In this document: one piece after another, positions 54,871 to 64,000 of the stretch
How the letters are laid out: every line of letters starts with the position of its first letter
How positions within the stretch are numbered: position 1 is the stretch's first letter
Assembly: GCA_014058105.1 (NCBI GenBank)
Contig: JACGCM010000276.1
Location: forward strand, 186,001-250,000
Direction of reading: 5' to 3'
DNA: 64,000 nt
DNA from: Kingdonia uniflora
Taxonomy: Eukaryota; Streptophyta; Magnoliopsida; Ranunculales; Circaeasteraceae
Translations under genes and position numbers: made by a program
The notes under the pieces: model-generated
What the model saw: only the letters and a program-made list of their open reading frames with translations
What the model was told of the DNA's origin: nothing
Databases searched by the model: none

Positions 54871-55163
54871 GGTTTCCTGTATGATTTATAAGTTGGATGT
54901 AATGCGATAAATTTATTAGAGGCTCACTAATATGATTCTTGTGGTTCTAATTACATTTGTTAGCCCATCTAAATCCAAATCTCATTTACTATGTTGGTTT
55001 GGTACACACTCAAATCATCTCTCCTTAGTCCCTCCCAAATCACGCAAAACAACTCACCAAACAGACACCCACTAATTAATACTAATCATCTCTTATTTAA
55101 TTAACAACAACAATAACTTAGTCTACCAATATCTGAGATATCTCTCTTTTTTCGTCTTTGGTC
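54871..55163. other. Short intergenic region
   Basis: 3' flank of the PMEI gene and leader of the RING gene. Confidence 0.4.
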
Positions 55164-55472
55164 ATGAAAGAATTGTTGGATTTCTTCCTCTATTTAATCA
55201 CTCCCAACAACAAAACGAATATCGAATCATCCACTAGTACCCTGCACCAGGGAGAATGCATTTCTTGTGTTATATGTTTGTCTGGATTACGAAAGGAAGA
55301 TCATTTACGGATACTCCCCTGTCATCATAAGTTTCACAGGGCCTGCATCGACATGTGGCTGACCATGTCTACAAGAAATTGCCCTCTTTGCCGCTTAACT
55401 ATAGATGGCAGTCCCGACCTGACCGGGGAGATGCTGATTTGGTTTTCCTCCTTCCATGTAGCTGGATACTGA
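55164..55472 (+). CDS. RING-H2 finger protein (putative E3 ubiquitin ligase)
   Basis: Single exon, 102 residues from the ATG at 55164. The RING-H2 is complete: C35-x2-C38-x14-C53-x-H55-x2-H58-x2-C61-x11-C73-x2-C76 (CVICLSGLRKEDHLRILPC then HHKFHRACIDMW). The Trp after the seventh-position helix and the Ile after the second Cys, both important for E2 contact, are kept. A short hydrophobic N-terminus (LLDFFLYLI) could be the remnant of a membrane segment, since many plant ATL-type proteins have one. The small size raises the chance of truncation at the 3' side. Expected role: transfer of ubiquitin to unknown targets. Confidence 0.75.
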   Translation: MKELLDFFLYLITPNNKTNIESSTSTLHQGECISCVICLSGLRKEDHLRILPCHHKFHRACIDMWLTMSTRNCPLCRLTIDGSPDLTGEMLIWFSSFHVAGY

Positions 55473-56330
55473 GATTGCACCTCTCCCTCCTACATCAGGA
55501 GGTCGGTCCAAATGTAACGGTGGTAACATTACTGTATTGTTTTCTGATACACTAATATTCCAGTTTGATGGAAAGGGTCTCCACATAAAAACCTACTGAT
55601 AACATGAAAAACTCCAGAGCTTTTCATACTTTCGAATCCAACCAAAGAATCAGTAAACATTTTATTCCAGCACGAAGTTAAATGTAGCTCACACGTTCAA
55701 ATAAATAAAACCATAAGCTATTTCAAAGATCAACTCTAGGCAGGGTCATGAATACAACATATTATCAATAAGGCCAGTCCCACCTAGCTTGCATCATCAC
55801 CGTAGACACATTATATGAAGTAAATCTTCAAAAATGCTCAATAAAAAGTATATATATCGATATAATTCCAACTTTTATGTATGTGCCAAAAGGATAAATG
55901 TCAAGTCAAAAATAAAAAGAGACTGAGAGGTATAAAATATTGTGGCAGCAGTAACTGCGGCAGCAGCAGCAGCATCCACCATCTAACCCCTTCGCCTCCA
56001 GTGAGCTCTCCCCTTCGATACTGAAGGCAATACAACCTAATGAGAAGTATACTAAGTAGGGAAATCACCTCAAAATTTGCTCCCCATCTTAACTTTGATC
56101 AATCACGCAAGCCATTTGTGAGGTATCACCATCAAAAGCCACCATTGATCCACAAAATTCAAGTATAAATTTCAAGCACCTCATAAATTTAACTAAAACT
56201 TGTCCTTCTAGTCTCGCCTCCACTTTCTTCTTCTTTTGTCCTCTTTTTTTTTTCTTTTTCTTTAGCTTTACTTCTTTGCCTCCAAGCAAAATTTCATCAT
56301 CTCCTGAGAAATCAATCATAAAAACAAGCT
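55473..56330 (-). other. 3' flank of the LARP gene
   Basis: Contains a GCAGCAGCAGCAGCA repeat at about 55945-55972 and a pyrimidine-rich stretch at 56220-56265, probably 3' untranslated sequence of the minus-strand gene. A minus-strand Lys-rich frame at 56089-56337 reflects the pyrimidine run. Confidence 0.45.
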
Positions 56331-59300
56331 CTAGCACGAGGTGGCCAAGCTTAATGACTCTTGAAAAGATTGATCAGAAGTTCCCAAGTACCCGTTGGAC
56401 AAATGTGAGCTGCTGTTCGACTCTTGGGATGATGTTCTACCTGCTTCGCCCACATTGGAAGAATATGGGGTTCTACTTGCTTCGCTTCCATTCAACTCCC
56501 CAGATGAGGATCTACTTAGAACTGCCACTATATGAGTGTTGTCAGATACCGTTCTGTCGTGATCAGTAGTAGTCAATCCACCCCTCAGGCCTATGCTTTC
56601 GATGCTCTTTGCCAGCATATCATGATTAGCTACACTTAAAGACTCTGGATTTGGTGAAGAAGAAGACGGATTAGATGGAACCAGCACCCATGTTTTCCAA
56701 TCTGTGCGCCTTCTGAGTTTATCACCCTGAAACAAGAACCAAAATGTGATAAAGAAACACACATCTAGAGATACAGGGAAACAATATTTCATTAAGTGCT
56801 AGAAATTGAGTTTTCAACCCTTAAACCGGAATTTAGAGCATCTCAGGGATACGATACTTCATAAATTGCTAGAAATTGAGTTTTCAACCCTTAATTCGGA
56901 ATTTAGAGCATCTCCAACAGTGATCTCTCAAAAGATGCAAAGAAGTGTCAGCCTTTTGAAATATAACGAGTTGGTGTAAAATGTCAAGTTGTAAGAACAG
57001 GTCAGAGAAGCCGCCTTTCTTTTGGGTGACATCACTACAAGGCGTCTCAATCCATATTATAGAAACAAATGACAAAATACTCAACCAAGAGATGTAATGA
57101 GTTTTAAGTTCTTAACGCATTACAGACGACCAAGAGATGCGGATTCTAGCCGGGGTGAGCACATCTAATGAAAAAATATGTTAGAACTCAGGATAGCCCT
57201 CTTTAACTCAGATTTCATTTCCATCTTTTTTCTTGGAATTTCAATCAGATATCAAATATATCACCATTATTGGAAAGCTGCTTTTTCTTTTTTGTATGTT
57301 TGACCATTGGAGATGCTTTTACGAACACTAACCAAATCTTTTGGTTACAAACAAATTAAATAACATGAGATAACCAACAGGTTGTAGGAGTTATAGAAAA
57401 GGACATGCAAAACCACTCAAGTTTTTCAGCAGTAAAGTAATTTGAACCTGAAGCTCCACAACTGTTGAAGCCCGCACAACATCCAATATAAGCTGGATGT
57501 CATTTGTTAATTGCTTAACCTGCAAAAGGTAGACATTAAACAGCTTTGAAAGTAATGAAGAAAAAAGTGAGAAGTAGGAGCACTACAGCTCATGCAAGTC
57601 ATATATAGAGATCGAGATTCTAAATAAACAAGTATTGTGGCAAAAATATTGCACTACAACAGAATGGACTATAAGTCTATAACTAGTTAACTACGAATGA
57701 AAAAGGACGGTTCCTGGATATTGAAGTTCAACCATAACTAGGGGACCATTATAAGGGATGAAATTGGCCGATGAGAAAAGGATTAAATTGAGGGGAAACT
57801 GTCTGAGATTATTACAACGTAAGTTGGAGAGAAACACGAAAGAAGTAATTAAAAGTAGGCAACAGTGATACATTATTTTTCTTTCTAGGTTTTAGGAAAC
57901 CCTAAACCTCAATTTCATACTTTGATCTTCAATTAAACGCAATTAGGGTTTCAAATGTATAATCAATCATCATAAATGATCCTCCAATTCCTTCTAAAAC
58001 AACCAACAAAAACCTATCTGATGAATTCCCTCGTCAATATTCTTCCTCTCTCAAACGCTTCTCCCTCTTTGTTGAAAATAATTCTCCTTAGAAGAATCAA
58101 TGTAGAAATCAAAACCTTTTCAATCTCGGAATCGATTCTCGCTTCGCTTGAAATGATCGAGGGGTTGGATTGCAAAGAGGGGAGGGCTTTGGTGATGGAT
58201 TCGATGAGAGAAGCGTATAATGTGATTGCGGAGGATTGTTCGATGAATATCTTCCTGATGTGTTATGTATGGTTGGAACTATGTCGGCTAGTTTAGAAAA
58301 AGCAGAGATGAATCATGAGCCTAGTAGATAAAACCAAAATGCTGTAGACATGGATGCGTGTGAATCTTGAGTTGACAAAGGTGCTGAAACTAATACCTAC
58401 TCTCTCCGTTTGTTTGTCTCTTTTGCCTTTCTCTTCACATCTCCCTCCTTAATTAATACTTACTCTCTTACCCATGTAACTGAAAATCATCTTGGTTAGT
58501 AGATAGTGGATTACAAGCTTGCTAATAGAAATCTACAACAGTTCATAAACCATAACCCCCATTACCACAACTTTTGATGTTTCAACAAAGTTAGGGTGAC
58601 ACTGCCACTTAGTTTTAGATCTCTAGAACATCACATATGAAATCCCACAGAATACACAATAACTAAGATTACTAATGTAAATGGTTGAGAATTCATTAGA
58701 AATGCAATTTTATATATAGAGATCATATTAATTTATAGCTTCACTAACAAGTCATGAAAAACCAATGCGCTTAAGGCAAGAAAAACTTACTCTATTAAAG
58801 TTTGCAATTACTGAAATAGGAACCCATCCTTTTTCATCCATATGCTCCCGCAAGTAAACATCTCTGCATAAATTCTCATTGCTGAAACAACCAAACCACG
58901 TAAGAGTCGGGGAAACTCCCAGCATCTAAATAAAAGATGTCTATTCAGATTCAGAAGTTGTAAGCTACGGTGAAAGTACCTGAAATAATAATCTACTTGT
59001 CTTGCTATCATAGGCCTCAACTGAGGGTGAAGAAGGAGTGGGGCAGGAACAAAAGGCGGAGTCCTTAGCGAGTCTTGAGGAGGCATGGCATTGACATAAT
59101 ATAAAGGGGGCGGCATATCTAAAGAAACCAATCACAATATCAGGAAAAATGAAAATCCGAAAACATTGAATGAACCTGACATAAGGAAGAAACGTAAAGT
59201 TACCATGAAACGGCATAGGAGTTACGAAATGGCCATTAGCAGCAGCAGTAGGTAGTGGCGGAATGAATCCGGTTGGAAGTCTTTGAGGCGGTGGTGGTGG

Positions 59301-59943
59301 TGGTGTCATGTAGAAATTGTGGCTGTTGTGGGGAAGAACAATGGGACGCGGTGGAGGTGTCCATGAGCCAGAGCCAGAGCCATTGGGCCTCATCCTTGAG
59401 GCAGGAGGGCGCGTATTATTGTTTCCTACTCCTACTCCCACTCCCCTAGGTTGTTGAAGATTATTATTATTATCATTATTTTTATGTGAAGGATGATGGG
59501 TGTCTGGCTTCTTGTTATCAGTAGTTGGAGCTTTAGAAGCAGTGGTACGCTTACGGCGAAGATGGTTATTAGGTGAGGATGCAATTACAGGTACCTAATG
59601 AAAACAAATGCATATTAGGGTCTGTTTAATTAATAATAATAATGCATTATGAAATGGTTGATAATACCTGAAGAGGAGGAGGAGGAGGAGGTTTTGATGA
59701 TTTGGGCAAAACCGTAGAAGAGTGAGAGAGAGTAGGCCAAGAAGAGAAAGGAAGCTCTTCTCTTGTTAATGAAGCCTCGGATGGTTTGTTCCAAACAGAG
59801 ACTCCTCCATTCTTATCATCTCCTCCTCCAACTCCAGTAGTAGTGTTGAGAGTGATTTCATGAGGAGGAGAAGAAGTATTGTTGAGTAGAATCTGAAGCC
59901 ATGGAGAAGAAGAAGAGCTTTTGACTCCTAATTCAGAAGCCAT
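56331..59943 (-). CDS. La-related protein 1b/1c-type (LARP)
   Basis: Six minus-strand exons keep one frame: 59668-59943, 59204-59594, 58980-59118, 58791-58881, 57448-57519 and 56331-56726 (stop TAG), giving 454 residues. The N-terminal half is low-complexity: Ser-rich, then a Pro run and a Gly-Val repeat (GVGVGVG). The La motif lies at about 255-340: RPMIARQVDYYFSNENLCRD, VYLREHMDEKGWVPISVIAN, FNRVKQLTNDIQLILDVVRA, then KLRRRTDWKTWVLVP. All hallmark residues (Q-x-D-Y-Y-F-S-x-x-N-L, F-N-R, L) are present.

The C-terminal DM15 repeats of LARP1a are absent, as in Arabidopsis LARP1b and 1c. Such proteins bind mRNA and are linked to translation and decay. Intron 4 (57520-58790) and intron 5 (56727-57447) have accepted repeats. 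Confidence 0.92.
56798..56935. repeat. 70-bp tandem duplication in LARP intron 5
   Basis: GCTAGAAATTGAGTTTTCAA starts at 56798 and again at 56868, followed both times by CGGAATTTAGAGCATCTC. Two units differ by a few bases. Confidence 0.8.
56896..57320. mobile_element. MITE in LARP intron 5
   Basis: The left end GAGCATCTCCAACAGTG and the right end CATTGGAGATGC form inverted termini about 420 bp apart. There is no coding sequence. The left terminus was copied by the 70-bp tandem duplication. Confidence 0.55.
57976..58296 (+). other. Unrecognised open frame inside LARP intron 4, antisense
   Basis: A 106-codon plus-strand frame lies opposite to the host gene. The text SISESILASLEMIEGLDCKE and ALVMDSMREAYNVIAEDC looks like real protein, helical and free of low-complexity runs. 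No domain is recognised, and no introns or promoter are seen. It may be an exon of a captured or older gene, or a small antisense gene. The sequence before it has pyrimidine-rich leader-like features. Confidence 0.4.
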
Positions 59944-59972
59944 CGATCAATCAATCAATCTCTCCTCTCGAA

Positions 59973-59998
59973 TTCGACTTCGACTTCGACTTCGACTT
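59973..59998. repeat. (TTCGAC)n microsatellite in the LARP leader
   Basis: Four TTCGAC units stand about 30 bp before the LARP start codon (minus strand GTCGAA units). A shorter ATCA repeat lies between them and the ATG. Confidence 0.85.
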
Positions 59999-60479
59999 AC
60001 AATCGCAAATTGCAAATTACAAATTACAACAACAAACAACGAAGACTCGATTGATTGTGTTTCCGAAAACCCTTCTTTTGCTCTTCTCTCTTGTTCTCTT
60101 TCTCTCGGCTGCTGTTGTTGTTTCTTAGGTTTTAATTGACTAAAACACCCCCCCTTTGACTCAGCCTAAAATGTACTTTTTTTATATATATTATTTATTT
60201 AGAGCATATGCAGCAGTAAGTTCATCTGTTTTTGTGGAAGGGAGAAATATTACTGACAACCTTCTCTTATCCTTAGAAACTATCATTCAGAGCATCTCCT
60301 AAAGTGTCTCGCTACCTTGGATTTTAAGGTGTCGCCTAGAATTTTCGCAATCCAACAGTGCCTCACTGACTTGAATTTCACCCTCCAAGGCTGAGTCTTG
60401 GATTTTAAAAATTCAAGACTCAACCTTGGAATTTAATGTCGCGATTGGGCGCCTATTCTATTTTTAAACAAGTGGGTTC

Positions 60480-61253
60480 AGTCTAATCTCTTAGGAGTCT
60501 TTATTGCACTGTTAAAATTGACATTAGAAAGGCTTAGAACAACAAGTGTGTTCAGTCTAATCTTATCAGGAACAAGCATTTTTGGGAGATGAAAATTCCT
60601 AGAGATTGCTCTTGGGTTTATAGAGGCATTCTTTAAACCAGGTCTGAAGCTCAAAAGTTGATTAAGCATAGTGTGGGAGATGGTAAGAGTACCTTTTTCT
60701 GGAGGATCATTGGCACCCATCAGGTATTCTTCTTCAGTTTTTCAGGCAAGAGCTAAGGTATAACTCTACTTTAAACATGAATGCACCTTGTCTAATATTA
60801 TTAGGGACTTTAATTGAGGTGTGCCTCATCATATTAGATGCTCCATTGCTAAGATTGTGAACTACATCAACAGAAAGACTAAGTGCCCTTGGATTTGTAT
60901 GCATCTTTTTAAAGACATTAAGCAGGCTATAATATCCATGGAGGAGTTTAGTATTGTTTTGGTCATGAAGGAGACAAACAGAGGGGCACATTACCTTTCT
61001 CTTAACCCTCCCTTAGATGGAGAACTGGTACTAACCCCTAGCACCTTCCACACTGATCTTGTTGCTATCTTAAGTGAGGATGCTAGGGAAAAACAATACA
61101 TTAGACTGTAATTTTTGTTTTTTGTTTTTTTTGTTTTGTTTGGTCTCTTGCCTATAAGAGATAACATCATCTCTTGTACATCCTTTGTCTTTTAATTGAT
61201 CAGGGGGGTTTGCTTTCCAACCCCAGCTTGACCTTTAAAAATAAAATAAAAAA
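60480..61253 (+). pseudogene. LINE ORF2 3'-end relic
   Basis: Plus-strand translation gives FWEMKIPRDCSWVYRGIL, then RSEAQKLIKHSVGDGKSTFF, matching the zinc-binding region just before the end of plant LINE reverse transcriptases (K-I-P-x-D-C-S-W-x-W-R-K-I-L...I-G-D-G-x-x-x-x-F-W). Frameshifts follow. An A-rich tail (AAAAATAAAATAAAAAA) lies at about 61234-61252. Confidence 0.65.
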
Positions 61254-61539
61254 TGACCTTAAACCAACTAAAATGCCTCAACAATAATCAACCTTGATTT
61301 TTACACCGCAGTTGAGGTGGGTTAAAATCCCACCCACCTATTTTTTTAAGATTTAAACTAAGCATAAAAGGCCACATGGCAAAAGAGAAAGATGAGAGAG
61401 AAAAAATAAAATAAAAAAAATGTCGCGCAGTTTTGAACTGTGCAGCCCTTATTTTAAAAGAAAGAAAAAATCACGTATCGCAACCCGTTGAAACTTGTCA
61501 CGTGTCTTAATCTGAGGCATCTATTTTGCCGCGTAGCAA

Positions 61540-61905
61540 TGAAAAAAGTATAAATCACCCTGCGGGTCTCTGAACCGACCCTCAGGGTGGGTTTTGATGA
61601 TGTTTTGGGTACCACCTTAGCAAGAAGATCTTACTGCTGGGTGGTCGGTTTGAGAAAAAGAGGGTGACTTGCTACCACCTAAGTAAGTCATCCTACTACT
61701 GCGGATGCTCTTAGAGCATATGCATGTATTGAAAAAAGTGAAAATCACTATGCGGGTCTCTAAACGACCTTCAGAGTGGTTTTTTGTTATTGTTTTGGTT
61801 GCCACCTAGGCGAGAAGACCCAAATGCTGAGTGGTCGGTTTGAGAAAAAAGAAGGTGAGATGCCTCCACCTAAGCAACCCACCCTACTGCTGCATACCAC
61901 TTTGC
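61540..61905 (+). repeat. ~170-bp direct repeat
   Basis: The block containing CGGGTCTCT...GGTGGTCGGTTTGAGAAAAA-like text occurs at 61540-61710 and again at 61733-61905. Copies match at roughly 85% by eye. The copies belong to adjacent MITE ends, which suggests a side-by-side insertion or tandem amplification. Confidence 0.65.
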
Positions 61906-62238
61906 ACCAACAGATTTCTCTCCAAAATTATTTTTTTAATATTAAAATTGGGACCCACACCCACAATGTTATTTTATAAGAGAGATGAGATTTTTATTAA
62001 AAATTGGGACCTACAATATTATTTTATTAGAGAGAAAAAAGAAATGAAGAGAATAAATAGTTGTGGGGGACCACAAAAGTAGTATGCAGATACCATTCTC
62101 AAAATTCCGGATTCGCATACTTTGGAGGGATACAGGGGTGAGTATGTTGAACACCATACTTTTATTGGAAATGAGATTTTGCAAAAGTATGTGAAAAGTA
62201 TACCAGTATACCATGTTGATGGAGATGTTCTTATAGTT

Positions 62239-62639
62239 TTACACTAACAATCAAAATACAGCATGATAGATGAGAGAGAATATGAAAACTCACGCCTGCA
62301 TTGCACTTCAACCTACCAATGTAACAAACTCCCATTTTCATAAATCATCAACTCTTCTTTAGTTTTTGAATGAATGCAAAATATGATGTTATTACACTTA
62401 CCCATTGCTTTCAACTTACTAATCTGTTTTCTCTTCTGTCTTGGATTTTTCTCTTTGCTCTTCTATTTTCTCATTATTACAACTTGTTCTCATCACTCCA
62501 ATAACAACACTTAATTGTAAGTAATATTACTTTAAGTCTGACTCATTCCTGTACCAATCAGGATTCTCTCTGATCAAGTTTGTTATAATAAAGGACTAGA
62601 GAAAGAAGAAAATATTGCTTTATCCAGACAGGGGGGAAC
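62239..62639. other. Upstream region of the bHLH gene
   Basis: Pyrimidine-rich AT sequence. No clear TATA box or repeat was identified. Confidence 0.4.
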
Positions 62640-64000
62640 ATGGTGGATGCAGTACAAGGTATTCTGGAGAGGCTCAGACCCATTGTTGCTTTTAAAAGCT
62701 GGGATTACTGTATTCTTTGGAAGTTGAATGAAGATCAAAGGTTGCAAACAACAACACCTCTTCTTTATAGTCTGTCTAGCTACTTGTATATATATCTCAC
62801 ACTGTACTTTTTTATGTCTGATTCTTGGACAGCTTTGTTGAATGGGTGGGTTGCTGTTGTGGTGGAGCTGGAATAGATAAACCTGGACAACACCTCTTCT
62901 CTCTAACTCATCCTTATTGTAGGGACTTCAAGTTTCAACATCCAAGAACCAAATGTTGTGATCTTCTGGACCACTTACCTTCTTCCTTGCCATTGGACTC
63001 TGGGTAACTCTCTTTCATCTCACAACTTCTCTACCTAAACCCCATAAATTTTATCTCTACTAATTATTGAACATCCATCTTAACACAGGTTTCTCAAACA
63101 GACCTTACTATCAAACCAACCTAGATGGATAAACATACCCAATGGCTCTCACTCAACAGCTTTGGATGTCAGTCTTTCCTCTCATTACACTTTCTTCTTC
63201 TTTTATGAATTAGCTTATTGATCTTTGATATTATTTTGCAGGAAAGATCTGGAACACATGTTTGGATTCCGGTGGCCGCTGGCCTGGTGGAGCTATTTGT
63301 TTCTAATCAAGTATGACAACATACCTATTGGGTGATCACGGGAATGTATTATTTTTTGGAAAAATTTAAAGAAAATGATCTTTTCATGTGAATACTTAAA
63401 TTGTTATATTGTTACATGTATATAGGTATCTGAAGATCGCCATACCATAGATTTCGTCATGGCTAAATGCAATATAGATACCAATTTTTGTGAGTTTACA
63501 TCATTTTCGGAAAGTGAATTTGCTTTGAAGATGTCAAACAACGATTTCCAACAATGGGTACCCCCATTCGCATCTACTGATAACCTGAATTCTCCCTGGG
63601 ATCTCTCTCTTGACCAAACTCGCCACTACAGTTCACCTGTGAATTTGTTCAGGGGTGGTTATGGACAGCAGCTTTCTTCCTCCACTGAGAATCGAACCAA
63701 GAAGGATATGATCTTCAAAGGGTTGCAAGAGTATGAAGCACCCAACCAGTCCTTAATGAGCAAAAATACAACCACCCATCCATCAAACGACATGGGCGCG
63801 TTGATACAAGAAAATCGTCAAGTAAATTTAGTATTGAATTGTAGCGACCAGATAGAGGAAGATAATGATGGTTACAAAGTTGGACGTGGAGGGAGGAAAA
63901 ACCAATCTAAAAACCTGGTCGCTGAAAGGAGGAGAAGGAAAAAGCTTAAATATAGACTTTATGCTCTAAGAGCTCTAGTCCCGAATATCACTAAGGTAAT
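62640..64000 (+). CDS. bHLH transcription factor, AMS-like (partial, window end)
   Basis: Five exons keep one frame up to the edge: 62640-62740, 62833-63003, 63089-63167, 63242-63310 and 63426-63995, followed by a GT donor, giving 330 residues so far. The N-terminal domain reads ILERLRPIVAFKSWDYCILW, then FVEWVGCCCGG, FQHPRTKCCDLLDHLPSSLP, LLSNQPRWIN, and GLVELFVSNQVSED. This is the bHLH-MYC_N-like region of subgroup III proteins such as ABORTED MICROSPORES and bHLH90.

The last exon ends in the basic region and first helix (KNLVAERRRRKKLKYRLYAL, then RALVPNITK). The Glu and Arg that read the E-box are kept, while the usual KLNDRLY is KLKYRLY. AMS-type factors control tapetum and pollen-wall genes. 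The second helix and C-terminus lie beyond the window. Orthology to AMS is a judgement by eye. Confidence 0.88.

Larger units (their letters stand above)
60201..62238. mobile_element. Cluster of nested MITEs
   Basis: Termini of the AGAGCAT(C/A)T type appear at 60201, 60293 and 61712, and reverse termini (GGATGCTCTTA, GGAGATGTTCTTA) at about 61701 and 62217-62230. The interior at 61420-61540 is shared with the MITE at 52216-52547. A LINE 3' fragment (60480-61253) interrupts the first part. Individual boundaries could not all be assigned. Confidence 0.5.

Noticed and set aside
55158..55163. Earlier non-ATG start for the RING protein
   Set aside because: The preceding codons lack ATG; 55164 is the first ATG in frame.
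1..64000. tRNA, rRNA, snoRNA or miRNA genes
   Set aside because: No stretch with convincing tRNA boxes and folding outside the SINEs, and no rRNA-like sequence. Hairpins noted belong to MITEs or foldback repeats; a miRNA cannot be supported without expression data.

Overview
This window is nuclear DNA from a flowering plant, most likely a eudicot. The evidence is GT-AG introns in AT-rich sequence, plant-only families (a MIKC*-type MADS-box factor, a PMEI, a PPR protein, an AMS-like bHLH, a plant aspartyl protease, a LARP1b/c-type protein), and a dense mix of Copia, Gypsy, LINE, SINE, MITE and CACTA-like remains. No prokaryotic, organellar or CRISPR feature is visible. I cannot name the species.

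Layout. About 0-32 kb is mostly repeats and broken genes: foldback repeats, an ERF fragment, a rearranged Copia relic, a small unrecognised multi-exon gene with a partial second copy 5 kb downstream, a composite of Gypsy LTRs in inverted orientation, a DEAD-box helicase pseudogene with WW domain beside a 0.65-kb inverted repeat, a CWC25 fragment, a 2.64-kb solo LTR with perfect 5-bp target-site duplications, and a LINE ORF1 relic. About 32-48 kb is a genic island: a broken endonuclease/exonuclease/phosphatase fragment (-), an intact 3-exon DsbA-like thioredoxin-fold gene (-), an intact 11-exon MIKC* MADS-box gene (+), an intact 10-exon aspartyl protease (+), and a CC1/RBM39-like splicing-factor gene (+) that has lost its usual N-terminal half next to a retroelement. 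About 48-54 kb is again repeats: Gypsy gag remains split by a CpG-rich 805-bp solo LTR, a decayed PPR gene, a SINE and a MITE. About 54-64 kb holds a PMEI (+), a RING-H2 protein (+), an intact 6-exon La-related protein (-), a MITE/LINE cluster, and the first five exons of an AMS-like bHLH gene cut by the window end (+).

The genes do not form a pathway or operon; each looks independently transcribed. Exon models were built by hand from reading frame, splice sites and remembered family conservation. Those marked intact keep one open frame across every junction. The most informative structures are the transposable elements, whose nesting can be ordered in time: solo LTR inside a MITE, LINE inside an LTR-like element, solo LTR inside an old gag, LINE and SINE pieces inside an intron. 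I found no convincing new defence, biosynthetic or regulatory system. The best candidates for something undescribed are the unrecognised all-phase-0 gene, the mirror-image open frames near 20-21 kb, and a short LTR-like element family (about 227-236 bp) with at least four copies here.
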